NCBI GenBank assembly: GCA_019454045.1 | Contig: SKCR01041523.1 | Coordinates: forward strand, 62,001 to 126,000 | Reading direction: 5' to 3' | DNA: 64,000 nt | From: Zanthoxylum bungeanum | Taxonomy: Eukaryota > Streptophyta > Magnoliopsida > Sapindales > Rutaceae | Shown here: positions 20,844 to 32,735 of the stretch, piece by piece | Layout of the letters: every line of letters starts with the position of its first letter | How positions within the stretch are numbered: the first letter of the stretch is position 1 | Program-made: the position numbers and the translations under genes | The notes under the pieces: model-generated | What the model was told of the DNA's origin: nothing | What the model saw: only the letters and a program-made list of their open reading frames with translations | Database searches by the model: none

Positions 20844-23165
20844 TCATTCTACGAGCCTTTCGGTCGCCTGGACTTCAGGATCAAGCTGAACATCCGCTGG
20901 TGGAACTTCAGCAGTCTGGCTGGGAACAAGAGGGATAATTTCAGTCGATACAGGAACAACTTCCGTTTCAGCCTGTTTCTCCGTTATGGCCATTTCTTCT
21001 TCGGCTTCTCCAATAGCCATTTGTTTTTCTTCGACAGTCTCTTTCGAGAATACCTCTTCTCCATCTTCTTCTTCTTCACACCCTCACTTGTAAGGGAGAC
21101 CCAGCAGCTAACCTCTCATATTCTCGAATCCTTTCTTTCTTCGGTTCTTCTCAAGCGACATTTTGACCAGCTAAATATTCTTCCATTAGACTGCTCTCTC
21201 TCTTTCATCATTGATTCAAAGGCAACCAATTCAAGTTGCTCAAGCAATTCGGCCTTTTCCTTCCTCAACTCCCACACTTTCTTTGAACGCTTCATTGGTA
21301 GCCTCAGACACTTCTTTCTCCAATTTCAGTGTCGCTTGAGTCTCTTTCAGTTCCTTTTCGACCTTTCTTAACTTCCTTTCGGTAGCGTCAAAACTTGCCT
21401 TCAGTTCACCGAAATCTCTTCTGACTGTTGTATTGGCTTTCTCTAAATCCCTCATCCTCCTTTGGCTCAATTCAGCATACTGTTGCATGAAGAGGCCACA
21501 TTCCATAACCTGAAACAAATTTCACTTAGTACATTCCATACGACTTCTACAATGGATATACATGTTTGCAAAGATAGATAAATACCTGATAACTTAGGGC
21601 CGCAATCTTCTTGCTTGTTTCGGTTGGACCCAACTCAATCAGCCGTTGCTCGTCTTCTTCCAGCAGCAGACGTTTGATAAATTTAGAAAGGCTGGAAGGA
21701 TCCGAAATTGCTGTAGACCCATGGGAATCCTCACTACAACGCCTTCTGCGTCTTCCTCCACTTCAACTACGGCCTTCCTCTTCTTTGAGGCAGAGACCCT
21801 CTCATCGCTGAGTCATTGGTTCAGGAACACTAACCGGAACGACTTCAGCTGGTTTGGTGATTTCCAAATCTGCGACTCCAGGCTCCTTCTCTTTAACTTT
21901 CTTAGCCTTCCTCCGGCTCCTCATTTCATCGAGTTTTGGCACTTTAAATGGACCCGACATCATCTCAGCTGCGCATAAAAATTCTTCAGGAGTCAGCGAT
22001 GTTAGAAATATCAGCCTTCCGAATGTAACCTCAATCGCCCAAGTGCATAAAATCACGGCCAAAATATGCTTACTCAAAGCCAAGGGGGTACCTTCAGAAT
22101 AAATCACTTCTTTCCACAGCGGAGTTAACCTCAGTCTCCCCTCCTCTAAAGCCGCTTTCCAATTCCTCTTCGAATCAGGCAAACCAAGGATATGATTCGT
22201 GTTTGCGATGGCTCGATGAGTAGTATCAAACGTTCTATTCAGCTGAAGACCTGAAAGAAGAAGAGATGAATATTTACAATCATACAAATTACAAATTTAG
22301 AGTATTAAAGGGTGAAGATATACTCACTCGACGAGTTCCAATGTTCTGGTATTTCTCCACTCCCATTCGACCCAAACATACTCTCTCCTCTCACGAAGAA
22401 ATAACTTTTTTGCCAATCACCCATATCATTTGTTGTAAGACCCAATACCAAATGTTCCCTCTTTTGGCGAAGATACAGGTGATATCTCCCTTTTTCTCTC
22501 AGGTGTTCTTTCATATAGTAAGTATACAATAATTCTCGCACGCCGAACACGATCCCCAATTCAAACGACATACACTCAATCGACAGTAGAATCCTCCAAG
22601 TGTTTGGCATTAGTTGAGAAGGAGCCAGCTGGTAATGATTCAAGACTTCCCATACTAACTTTGGAATGGGGAATCTAAATCCATCAACAAATGGGCGTTC
22701 GTAAAACCCAATCCACCCAGGAATTTTGTAATCTATCCTTTCAGTCGGCGACGCTAGCCTAACTTCAATTGATGGAGGAAATCTATATTTCAATTTCATT
22801 TCTCTCATTGATCTTTCAGTCACTCGACTAGCTGGATTCTTGGTTAAAATGTTTGTTGGTTCACTCGTACTTGGAATCTCACTCGACTCCTCAATGGTAG
22901 GTAATGATCTGAGTGGTGTAGCTTCGGTGGGTATTCCTAACGGTGGTTTAGCTATAGTTACGACTCCAGCCTCAATAAAATCTTCATGCGACCAATCCCT
23001 ATTAGTTTCTTCATCACTTGAATCATTCATAGGTTGTTCAATATACTTGTCAATTTGAGCACCTAAACTACCCAACGAATCCTCACTCGACATTTTCCAA
23101 TCAACACACAAATTTCCTAAAATTTCTACCCTTTGAAGATCTAAACCCGTCTCAATCGTAAACAA
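20844..23165 (-). pseudogene. Antisense gene of element F: gypsy-type transposon domain (PF04195-like), spliced, frame-broken
   Basis: Convergent to gag-pol. Exon 1 (23165, or Met at 23093, to 22328) encodes a variable acidic part. A conserved block follows: GWIGFYERPFVDGFRFPIP, LVWEVLNHYQLAPSQLMPN and a WQKSYFFVRGES end. I recognise this as the plant 'putative gypsy type transposon' family (PF04195, from memory). Introns 22251-22327 and 21510-21585 (77 and 76 bp) have GT-AG ends and keep the reading frame at the first junction. Exon 2 ends EQRLIELGPTETSKKIAALS. Exon 3 is a coiled coil (MRDLEKANTTVRRDFGELKA; KLRKVEKELKETQATLKLEK) then an acidic tail to TERLVE and the stop at 20844-20846. About two frame shifts in exon 2 and two in exon 3. 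Function unknown; not needed for known retrotransposition steps. Confidence 0.75.
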
Positions 23166-23169
23166 AATC

Positions 23170-24733
23170 CAAAAGTTTCACAATGTTTGTCAAGATCAAA
23201 TAACTTATTTCACTAAGAACAATTTGAATCTACACTAGAGAACATTTGAAGATATTGAAGAATACGAAGAAAGATATAAAGGGTACCTTGAAGATTGAGA
23301 GCTCTCCAATACTCAAATCGCCAATCGAGAGGATTTCTTGTGAGGAACAAATGACTCTCAAAAGCCATTCTTATACACCTCATTTTGGCGCCTCAAATTC
23401 CCTCCAAAAGTTACCTCGAAAATCCCACTAGGGTTTTGATAAATGAATTTGGGCTCCAAACATCCACAAGCCCAACTTCCTTCTAATCTTCCAAGGATAA
23501 TATCACTGTGAAGACAACTCTGGCGATTGGATGACATCTGTCAATGGAATCACTTCCTCCAGAATAGAACCTAAACGTCTTGTTTCAATCTACAAAGGTT
23601 CGATGGATTTCAATCAACAAATTCTACATGAAGACTGCAGGCAAGTCGACGTTAGTATATCAATCTCTGTAAGTTCCTTTCAGTCGACTAGCGTCTATGA
23701 GGCAATTTCAGGTACACTCAAATCAACAGGCATGAAAATGCTTCATATAATTACTTCAGTCAACAACATCTATTAAATGTCTATAGGTTTGTTCCATTCG
23801 ACATATTAAGATTATTTCAGTCGACATACCTATATGGGACCTTATATACATTCTATCTATTCATGAAATAATTTTAATCCAGTCGACATGCATAATGATT
23901 CGTATAATCACTTCAATCGACAGACATGCATGAAGTCATCGCAGTTTATTTCAACGATATTATGTACTAAGTGTTTACAGGTTTACTTCAATCGACATTC
24001 TTATTGAGGATCATGAAGTTTACCATTGCATGATTTTTCATTCGACTGCATGCATGAAGTGAAATGATTACAGGTCATTAAACTCAACGAGACATGTTTC
24101 AGATGTGTTCATGACATGAGAACAAGATAATGATACATGATTACTCCAGACTACGTGCTTGAGAGAATGTTTCATGATGTAATTTCAGTTGACAGGAACA
24201 ATCCAGTGGATAGCATGATAAATTCATGCACTTATCTCAGTCGACAATATCAGGATTCAATACAGCCACACGGAGCCTCAAGTAAAAAAAAAATCCAATC
24301 GACATTCGCACAAGAACCTTATTTATGGAGTTTTGTATAGATTTTCTTGTCAAATTTGCAGGTATGTTCCAATCGACATTTGACAAATGAGTATTCAATA
24401 TGATGAGAAAATCCCAGTCGACGTACGGTAGAGAGGACTTGGCAAAGACATCCCACTCAACACTACATTAGGACTTGATGCAAAGATATTCCAGTCGACA
24501 TGTGTGTATGAAGACTTTGCAGTGACATTCCAGTCGACACTACACTATATGGAGACTTGGTGTAAAGACATTCCACTAGACACTATATTGGGACTTGGCG
24601 TGTGCATCCCAATCGACATTACCTGGTATGGCTTGCACTTTTTAGATATCCCAGTCGACATTAGTAAGGCATGAGACTTGTTAGGTATGTCTCACTCGAC
24701 AATTAGTGCATTGTTTGGCACTAGTTATTTTTG
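23170..24733. repeat. 3' untranslated region of F with scattered CAGTCGACATNN motifs
   Basis: No gene. From about 23640 the motif (C/A)(A/G)TCGACAT recurs every 30-100 bases (for example near 23647, 23880, 24420, 24493, 24530 and 24655), often followed by ATG-rich text. It looks like an old, decayed tandem repeat leading into the cleaner array at 24734. The stretch 23170-23640 probably includes the promoter side of the antisense gene. Confidence 0.55.
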
Positions 24734-25110
24734 TCCCAATCGACATCTACATGAGCGTAGCTTGGGACTTGTTGTGAATCTTATGCATGTATAGCTTGAT
24801 GTTTGATGTCTTTCCCAATCGACATCTACATGAGTGTAGCTTGGGATTTATTGTGGATTTATGCGTATATAGCTTGATGTTTGATCTTTCCCAATCGACA
24901 TCTACATGAGTGTAGCTTGGGATTTATTGTGGATTTGATAGCTTGATGTTTGGTGTTTGTCCCAATCGACATCTACATGAGCGTAGCTTGGGACTTGTTG
25001 TGGATCTTATGCATGTATAGCTTGATGTTTGATGTCCGTCCCAATCGACATCTACATGAGTGTAGCTTGGAACTTGTGGATCTTATGCGGGGATGGCTTG
25101 ATGCCTGGTA
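24734..25110. repeat. Tandem repeat, five units of 71-79 bp
   Basis: Units begin TCCCAATCGACATCTACATG at 24734, 24813, 24889, 24960 and 25039 and continue with GTAGCTTGGGA...GCTTGATGTTTG. A decayed sixth unit follows near 25110. Confidence 0.85.
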
Positions 25111-25239
25111 TTTGTCTCATTCGACAGCCACATGTGTAGCTCGGGGAATAAAGAAAAACCCAGTCGACACACCTTATTGACTTGAGACTTGATGTTCACC
25201 CCAGTCTACATCTACACGCCTATATCTTGGAACTTGTTG

Positions 25240-25828
25240 ATGAACTCATTCGACAATATACCCATTATCCTGACCTTCATCTGGTTCAGTTGACTGGGAA
25301 CATTCCCCATTGGCTCATATAGAGTCAAGCTGAAGACCTGGCCTTCATCTGGTCCAGATGACATTGCAGACTCCCCTGGTCCTTTGACCCGTAGTATGGG
25401 GATTATCCTGACCTTCATCTGGTTCAGTCGACTGGGAACAATCCCCATGATTCATATGGAGTCGAGTTCAAGACCTGGCCTTCATCTGGTCCACACGACA
25501 TTGTAGACTCCCCTGGTCCTTTGACCCGTAGTATGGGGATTATCCTGACCTTCATCTGGTTCAGTCGACTGGGAATATTCCCCATTGGCTCATGTAGAGT
25601 CAAGTTCAAGACCTGGCCTTCATCTGGTCCACACGACATTGTAGACTCCCCTGGTCCTTTGACCCGTAGTATGGGATTATCCTGACCTTCATCTGGTTCA
25701 GTCGACTGGGAATATTCCCCATTGGCTCATGTAGAATCAAGCTGAAGACCTGGCCTTCATCTGGTCTAGATGACATTGCAGACTCCCCTGGTCTTTTGAC
25801 CCGTAGTATGAGGATTGTCCTGACCTTC
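25240..25828. repeat. Tandem repeat, ~137-bp units, interrupted by element E
   Basis: The phrase GACCTTCATCTGGTTCAG recurs at 25272, 25410, 25547 and 25684, and begins again at 25822, a period of 137-138 bp. The fifth unit is cut by element E and resumes at 31690. The - strand ORFs here are repeats of the same peptide and not convincing genes. Confidence 0.9.
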
Positions 25829-27304
25829 TGATAAGTGTGGTTTTCCCACTTATTTATGGCATTCTGAGCTTTTATTTTGTGATAATTCTCGATATAATAT
25901 CTTTTATACTTTATTTTATGTTTAATGTAGGAGCATAAAATGATCGGGGAATATTGCACGTATTTTGGGAAGTTCCGGGAACACAGGACGAGTACAGGGG
26001 CTTAGCGCCATGGCCCACAAACCCATACAAATTCCAGGGGAATAGGCGCCACGACGCCCATTATTAGCAAAGGCGCCAAGGCGCCATTACCATTATTATA
26101 AATGGCGCCAGGCCGCCATCATGATTATTATTAAGGGCGCCTTGGCGCCTCAACATCAAGTAAACTGGCGCCACGGCTCAGTTGAATTAAATGTAAAGGC
26201 GCGCCGCCCGCCTTCCAAAACCCACAAGCCATACAATTTCCAAGGGAATAAGAGCCGCGGCGCCTTCACAAGATGCAATCTTCATACATTTTACCGAGGT
26301 TTTGGCGCCGCGGCGCTGCGGAGAAGAGAAGCACGCGTTTTCAGATTTAATTTTTAGGGTTTTTAATAATCCTAATGCTACCCAAAGACTCCCAGCACCC
26401 AGTATAAATATAACAGTTTATCCAACAATAAAAGAGGAGCTAATACAGAGCACAAAAACAGAACACATATTTTTAGAGATCCAAGGAGAGGATGAAGAGC
26501 GACAAGAAGAGACAAAGGCTGTAATATCCGAGAGGAAGAGATTCAATTCGGGTTTTATCTTCTTATTTCTTTCTTAAACTCTAATGATTTCCATTAATTT
26601 GTGTGGCTTGATTATTTATTGTTTTATCGTTTGTCATGAATTTACTCCTAAATTTTGGAGACGATTGTAATTAACGCTTGAACCTGTATTTTGTTTATCA
26701 GTTTTGTAATGAAGTTTTATTAATTATTTATATTCTTTTGAGTTTATGCTTCTTGATTGCTGGCCACAATTGAGATGATGAATGTTTAGAATCTATCACT
26801 CGAGAGGGGATTTTGAATAGATCTAGAGAATTAACTAGGATTTTATAGAGTTCGAGAGAATCTGTAGTCCTTTGAAGTCGTTAATATAGAATCACAAAGC
26901 GTAATGAGTTGTTAACTATTGGATTTTTATAGAGAATTATCGAAGTCTATAGTTGATGATCTTTTCACTCGGCACTCGAGAGAGGGAAAAGGGGGTGAAT
27001 ATTTTAGGATCTTGACTTATAAATAATATAACAGAACAATTGTAATTGGCATAACAAATACATATGTGACAGTTAGGTGAAATCAGGATCAGAGTCTCTA
27101 TCGTATTAGTTCCTCCTATTTAAATATTTGTATATTTTATTATAATATTAAAATCTTTATTATTTGTTTCTAAATAAAGTTAGGATTATCATTGTAGTAC
27201 TTAGTGCGAGTTAACGCAATCCCTGTGGGTTCGACACTCTTTCACTGATTTATACTAAAACTTGACACCGTACACTTGCGGTATCGATAAAAAATATCAC
27301 AATA
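25829..27304 (+). repeat. 5' LTR of E, with GGCGCC-rich block
   Basis: TGATAAGTGTGG ... TATCACAATA. The block around 26040-26330 is packed with GGCGCC palindromes separated by AT-rich spacers. A TATAAAT box is at 26403. Small ORFs within are accidental. Confidence 0.9.
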
Positions 27305-27310
27305 AGTTTT

Positions 27311-27327
27311 TGGCGCCGTTGCCGGGG
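27311..27327 (+). other. Primer-binding site, tRNA-Asp
   Basis: TGGCGCCGTTGCCGGGG is the exact complement of the 3' end of plant tRNA-Asp(GUC), as in Athila-type elements (established knowledge). Confidence 0.85.
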
Positions 27328-27603
27328 ATTGTTTGTTTAATTCACATTAATACTACTACCAAGTAATTTTAGCTTTAATTTTGATTTTTATTTTGTATTT
27401 AATTTATTTTCTATATTTTTGTCTTCAACTTTATTTTATTTTGTATTTAATTTGTATTTTTTTTTATTTGGTTATTGATTTTTATTTTCTTTGGTGCTTC
27501 AGTGAATGCGAAAAGCCACAAGTCTCAATTCGCTCCTATTTGATCCTGAATAGAAAGAACTGCGAGGAGACTAAGAAAAGAAAGGAAAATTGAAAAAGAA
27601 GCA

Positions 27604-28769
27604 ATGGCAGCTGAAAACATAGAGAACAACCCACGCCATGTGGGCAATCAGAGATCACTTCAAACCGTCCTTGATGATATATGCTCTGGGATTGCCCATC
27701 AACCAATCAACGCCAACAGTTTGAGTTAAAACCTGCATTGATCAACATGGTACAAAGGAATCAGTTTGGGGGTTCAGCTGTAGAGGATCCCAACTTGCAC
27801 TTAAGGATGTTCATGGAGATCGCATATACCATAAAAGTAAATGGCGTGAGTAAAGAGACTATCAGGCTACGCTTATTTTCATTCTCTTTACGGGATAAAG
27901 CGTGGGATTGGCTGCAATCAATACAGACAGGGAGTATCATGACATGGCAGGATATGGCCACAAAATTTATTGAGAGATTCTTTCCACCAGCTAAATCAGC
28001 TCAACTGAGGGCAGAAATCAGTGTATTTAAGCAGCTGGAAACTGAGACTTTGTATGAAGCATGAGAGCGCTTTAAGGATTTACTACGAAGATGCCCACAT
28101 CATGATTATGCAGATTGGGTCCAGATTCAGTTGTTCTATAATGGGTTGAATGGTCCGAATAGGACTGTGGTTGATGCAGCAGCTGGGGGAGCTCTATTCA
28201 GGAAATCAGCTGAGGAAGCGCACAATTTATTGGAAGAAATGGCCATTAACCATTATCAATGGCCAAGTGAACGCGCTACTGTAACCAAAGTGGCTGGGAT
28301 TTATGAAGTAGACCCTCTTGTGGCACTTACAGCTCAGATTTCCACCTTGGCCACTCAAGTAGCAGCCTTGACAAAACCACGAGTATCATCTATTGAATCA
28401 GCGGCAGCTACAAATATGCAGTTAATGGAAGGAAACCAGAACATTGAACAAGTCCAATATGTGAACAATCGGAACTTCAACAGCTATAGAGGTAATCTTA
28501 TGCCTAACCGTTATCATCCAAACCTGTCATATGCTAATACAGAGAATACCTTGCAACCTTCTTCTGGTTTTGACTATAAAAAGGATAAGCATAAATCTTC
28601 CTTAGAAGATTTCGTGAGCACGTTTGCTGCTAGTACTTCAGCGAGATTTGAGAAGACTGAGTCAAGGCTAAACAATATTGAGATACACATGGAAAATATG
28701 GAGGCTACAATGAAGTCTTTAGAAACACAAATTGGGCAGATTGCATCCTCCATAACCAAGCAGCAGTAG
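27604..28769 (+). pseudogene. Gag of element E, one frame shift and one stop
   Basis: Starts with MAAENIENNPRHVGNQ at 27604, shifts frame near 27720, and then reads the Athila-type capsid: NLHLRMFMEIAYTIKVNGVS, RLRLFSFSLRDKAWDWLQS, GSIMTWQDMATKFIERFFPP. The YEAWER signature has a TGA instead of Trp at 28062-28064, after which the same frame continues: LLRRCPHHDYADWVQIQLFY, NGLNGPNRTVVDAAAGGALF, EEMAINHYQWPSER. The C-terminal part (from about 28580) is a coiled coil (SRLNNIEIHMENMEATMKSL). Gag would form particles and bind RNA. With a single shift and one point stop, this is a recently disabled copy or carries sequencing errors. It ends at 28769 with no pol following. Confidence 0.88.
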
Positions 28770-30187
28770 GGGGATTTAAATAAACTGTCACAGCCGCCAA
28801 GCTATCTTTTTCATGTCAAAGCAGTCAGTGGATACAAAAGAAGAAGCTACCATGACCACCATTGGGGTGGTTGCGTCTGGCTGAAGACGTTAAACTTAGC
28901 GCTAGCGGGGAGGCAACCCTTGCATTTTTTTATTATTATTTTCTTTACTTTTTATTTTATTTTATTTTATTTTATTGTGTGCTATTTATTTATTTGCATG
29001 TTATTTATGCAGGTAGCATGAGACACACAACGCCCGCGCAACCAAATTCCAACCAGCAAGAGTCTGATCAACTCCATGCACGGTAGTGTTGTTCCTCACT
29101 CTTGCTCTTGATATTTATCTTACATTGAGGACAATGTAAATTTAAGTTTGGGGGTGTGCATGTTGTTTACTTGCTATTTAGTTGTTTAATTTTATTGAAA
29201 AAAAAAAATTGTTTTAGTCTTTGATAGTAAAGCATAAATATTGTGATAATATTGTTTGTTTATGGTGAAATTTTAGAAACGATAAGTGCCTAATTTACTT
29301 TTATCTGATGCCTTGAATAATTGATCTATGTTAGACTCGTAAGCACTTAAAAATAGGTTTTTAGCAGTAAAACTTAAGTAGTTGACAGGTGGTCATTTGA
29401 AGAAATTGCATGTCGATGAATGACCGTTGCTTAGATATCTATCTTGATTTGCTAGTGTTATGAAGTATGGTATAGTTAAAAAAGAAAAGAAAAATGTCTC
29501 TAAAGAAAGAAAATAAACCACCTATAACCGATAAGCGTGAAGCTACCCATGGGCGAGTATTAGGACCACCATGAGGAGAAATGCTACCTTAAAGGGTAGG
29601 TGAGTTGAAGAAAAAAAAGTGCAAAATGAGAAAAGAAAAAAGAGACAAGAAAATAAAAGAAAAACCATACCATACCGAACAAATAAGACAATTACAGAGC
29701 ATAATTGAGATATCTAGGTTGGTTTGACCCATCGATTCTAATTTTTAAACGAAATCATTGAGTTGGCTTACTTAAGATCAAAGCTGTGAATGAACCTTTA
29801 CACACACACACCGTGAGTCTAGCTTAGATAATTTATTCGAGAATTGGATTCGAGTTGCAATTGCGTACTTTGAAAATTCTTTGATTTCATTTATAAGCTT
29901 TCTTTGAGGATATATTTATGCGTACTATCGAGACTATGTTTTTTGTTATTTTTTAATTTTTTATTTTTGCATGATGTGTGTGAATGACGTTTGTGGGTGT
30001 CGTCGCTGTAAGCCCTCACGAGACTATAACTCGTCCACTAGGGCCGCCTAGGGGTTTAAAGGCTTGTTTTGCATATGCTAAATGCAATCGTGATCCCTAC
30101 GAAAGTGGCTTAGTTAATTTAGTATTTTTAATTATTTATTTGAATTTATTTTTTATTTTATCTTTTGCTCGGACTAGCAAAACCTTA
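28770..30187 (+). other. Non-coding 3' region of E where pol would lie
   Basis: No RT, RNase H or integrase similarity in any frame that I can read. It contains T-rich and purine-rich tracts (28928-28975, 29460-29680) and the module described at 29293-29800. A GTTTGGGGGTGTGCATG stretch near 29147-29163 resembles a polypurine tract. Confidence 0.7.
29293..29800 (+). repeat. UTR module shared with the LARD element (44260-44830, reversed)
   Basis: Blocks such as GAAGCTACCCATGGG, AGTATTAGGACCACCATGAG, GAGAAATGCTACCTTAAAGG, TAGGTTGGTTTGACCCATCG and AACGAAATCATTGAGTTGGC occur in the same order on the - strand of the LARD. CTACCC and GGGTAG could pair across the central block. Confidence 0.85.
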
Positions 30188-30200
30188 AGTTTGGGGTGTT
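30188..30200 (+). other. Polypurine tract of E
   Basis: AGTTTGGGGTGTT directly before the 3' LTR start, the expected position for plus-strand priming. Confidence 0.55.
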
Positions 30201-31689
30201 TGATAAGTGTGGTTTATACCCACTTATTATGGCATTCTCAGCTTATTATTTGTGTATAATTCGAGATATTAAATATCTTTTATAGTTTATTTAATGTTTA
30301 TTTGTAGGAGCATTAAAATATGGATCGGGGAATAATTGCACGTATTTTGGGAAGTTCCGGGAACACAGGACGAGTACAAGGGCTTAGGAACCATGGCCCC
30401 ACAAACCCATACAAATTCCAGGGGAATAGGCGCCACGGCGCCCATTATTAGCAAAGGCGCCAAGGCGCCATTACCATTATTATAAATGGCGCCAAGGCGC
30501 CATCATGATTATTATTAAGGGCGCCTTGGCGCCTCAACATCAAAGTAAACTGGCGCCACGACGCCAGTTGAATTAAATGTAAAGGCGCCGCAGCGCCTTC
30601 CAAAACCCACAAGCCATACAATTTCCAGGGGAATAAGAGCCGCGGCGCCTTCACAAGATGCAATCTTCATACATTTTACCGAGGTTTTGGCGCCGCGGCG
30701 CTGCGGAGAAGAGAAGTACGCGTATTTCATGATTTAATTTTTAGGGTTTTTAATAATCCTAATGCTACCCAAAGACTCCCAGCACCCAGTATAAATATAA
30801 CAGTTTATCCAACAATAAAAGAGGAGGCTAATACAGCACAAAACACAGAACACATTTTTAGAGATCCAAGGAGAGGATTGAAGAGCGACAAAAAGAGACA
30901 AAGGCTGTAATATCCGTAGAGGAAAGAGATTCAATTCGGGTTTTATCTTCTTATTTCTTTCTTAAAACTCTAATGATTTCCATTAAATTTGTGGCTTGAT
31001 TATTTATTGTTTTATCTTTTGTCATGAATTTACTCCTAAATTTGGAGAACGATTGTAATTAACGCTTGAACTTTTATTTTGTTTATCAGTTTTGTAATGA
31101 AGTTTTATTAATTATTTATATTCTTTTGAGTTTATGCTTCTTGATTGCTGGCCACAATTTGAGATGATGAATGTTTAGAAATCTATCACTCGAGAGAGGG
31201 GATTTTGAATAGATCTAGAGAATATAACCTAGGATTTTATAGAGTTCGAGAGAATCTGTAGTCCTTTGAAGTCGTTAATATAGAATCACAAAGCGTAATG
31301 AGTTGTTAACTATTGGATTTTTATAGAGATATCGAAGTCTATAGGTGATGATCTTTTCACTCGGCACTCGAGAGAGGGAGTGAATATTTTAGGATCTTGA
31401 CTTATAAATAATATAACAGAACAATGGTAATTGGCATAACAAATACATATGTGACAGTTAGGTGAAATCAGGATCCAGAGTCTCTATCGTATTAGTTCCT
31501 CCTATTTAAATATTTGTATATTTTTTTAATTATTAAAATCTTTATTATTTGTTTTCTAAATAGTTAGGATTATCAATTGTAGTACTTAGTGCGAGTTAAC
31601 GCAATCCCTGTGGGTTCGACACTCTTTCACTGACTGATTTTACTAACTTGACACCGTACACTTGCGGTACGATAAAAAAAATCACAACA
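30201..31689 (+). repeat. 3' LTR of E
   Basis: TGATAAGTGTGG ... ATCACAACA. It holds about twelve GGCGCC palindromes between 30429 and 30700 in cleaner form than the 5' LTR, and a TATAAAT box at 30790. Confidence 0.9.
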
Positions 31690-31930
31690 CCTTCATCTGG
31701 TTCAGTCGACTGGGAACAATCCCCATGATTCATATGGAGTCAAGTTCAAGACCTGCCTTCATCTGGTCCACACGACATTAAGACTCTGGTCTTTGAACCT
31801 GTAGTACGGGGATTACTTCAAACGGTTCAGAATTAGTTTACGTACCAAAATCAAATCAAATCCGAGATAATACATTCGATATTTTACTCTCTAAATCAAA
31901 AACTTTTTGACTTAAAGAGTAGGGACAAAC
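31690..31930 (+). other. Rest of the F 3' region and its polypurine tract
   Basis: It resumes the 137-bp array at CCTTCATCTGG, decays, and ends AAAGAGTAGGGACAAAC just before the F 3' LTR. No gene. Confidence 0.6.
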
Positions 31931-32620
31931 TGTACGGGCCAAATTTGGCCCGAGGGCAAAACCGTCTTTTTCGCGTCAAAATCAAATAACAAAAGCCCAT
32001 TAATATTGGCCCTTAAATACCATATTGGAAAACCCAACCCAAAAGGCCTTATTCCATCGGTACATAACGCTACGAAAATAGAGCCAAATAATAGACAGCA
32101 TAAAACACAATTGTTACTAACTATTCCTCTTTTTCTAAACACAAACACATGCAAATATTCTTCCAGCGCTGAAAGTTGAATCCAAGGCACGTTGTGGGTT
32201 CATTTGCCAGAAATGTCAGCATGTTTTAGGGCCGTTGCCAGCTTTTATCACAGCTACAAAGTAATCTCTTTTCAGACCTATAAAAGGGAAGATAATTCAG
32301 GGTTCAAGACAGGCTTCTCTATGGCTTACTAGCTTCTCTGTTCTCTGACATAAGTTCTTAGAGAATTCCCTTCTTCAAAACACATATCACCGCCCTCACG
32401 GCCACTACAAGAAAGTTAAGGTAATAACAAACCTTACTTTCACATTTTACATATTTACTGCTCATTTCATACTACTGACTTGAGCGTCGGAGTGCCCCCG
32501 GCACCCACCACACCGGTGGGTAGTCTGCTCCTGCTCACCCTACCTTTGTCTTGCAGGATCGCTAATGCCCCCAACCTATAAATTCTGATTGTGGACCTCG
32601 GCCGAATTCCAGCATCCACA
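31931..32620 (+). repeat. 3' LTR of element F
   Basis: TGTACGGGCC ... GCATCCACA, followed by the target duplication ATAAT at 32621-32625. TATA box at 32279. Confidence 0.93.
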
Positions 32621-32625
32621 ATAAT

Positions 32626-32735
32626 CTGAATCGTCAACACTATGTAAAGGTTCAAGTCGAAAGACACATTTACTTATGCACGACCTATTTTATATTGTTC
32701 GATGGAAATTTTTTATTAAAATTCAAGTGGGGGAT
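32626..32735 (+). other. 3' end of copia B interior with polypurine tract
   Basis: Continuation of the B 3' untranslated region after the F insertion. It ends ATTCAAGTGGGGGAT, a copia polypurine tract touching the LTR start at 32736. Confidence 0.7.

Larger units (their letters stand above)
25829..31689 (+). mobile_element. Element E: gag-only gypsy derivative (TR-GAG / Athila-like)
   Basis: LTRs at 25829-27304 and 30201-31689. Target duplication CCTTC at 25824-25828 and 31690-31694. PBS for tRNA-Asp, gag, then 1.4 kb without pol, then PPT and LTR. It inserted into the 137-bp array of F. It lacks protease, RT, RNase H and integrase, so it must be mobilised in trans. LTR differences are mostly short indels. 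Confidence 0.92.
14497..32620 (+). mobile_element. Element F: Ty3/gypsy Tat-type retrotransposon with antisense gene, split by element E
   Basis: LTRs at 14497-15182 and 31931-32620 are almost identical, and a perfect 5-bp target duplication ATAAT flanks the whole (14492-14496, 32621-32625). Order: LTR, PBS, gag, protease, RT, RNase H, archaeal-type RNase H, integrase, then a convergent - strand gene, tandem repeats, PPT, LTR. Without E it is about 12.3 kb. It inserted into the 3' untranslated part of copia B. Confidence 0.93.

Noticed and set aside
25212..25959. Repeated peptide ORFs on the - strand
   Set aside because: Direct product of the 137-bp tandem repeat; starts and stops differ from unit to unit.
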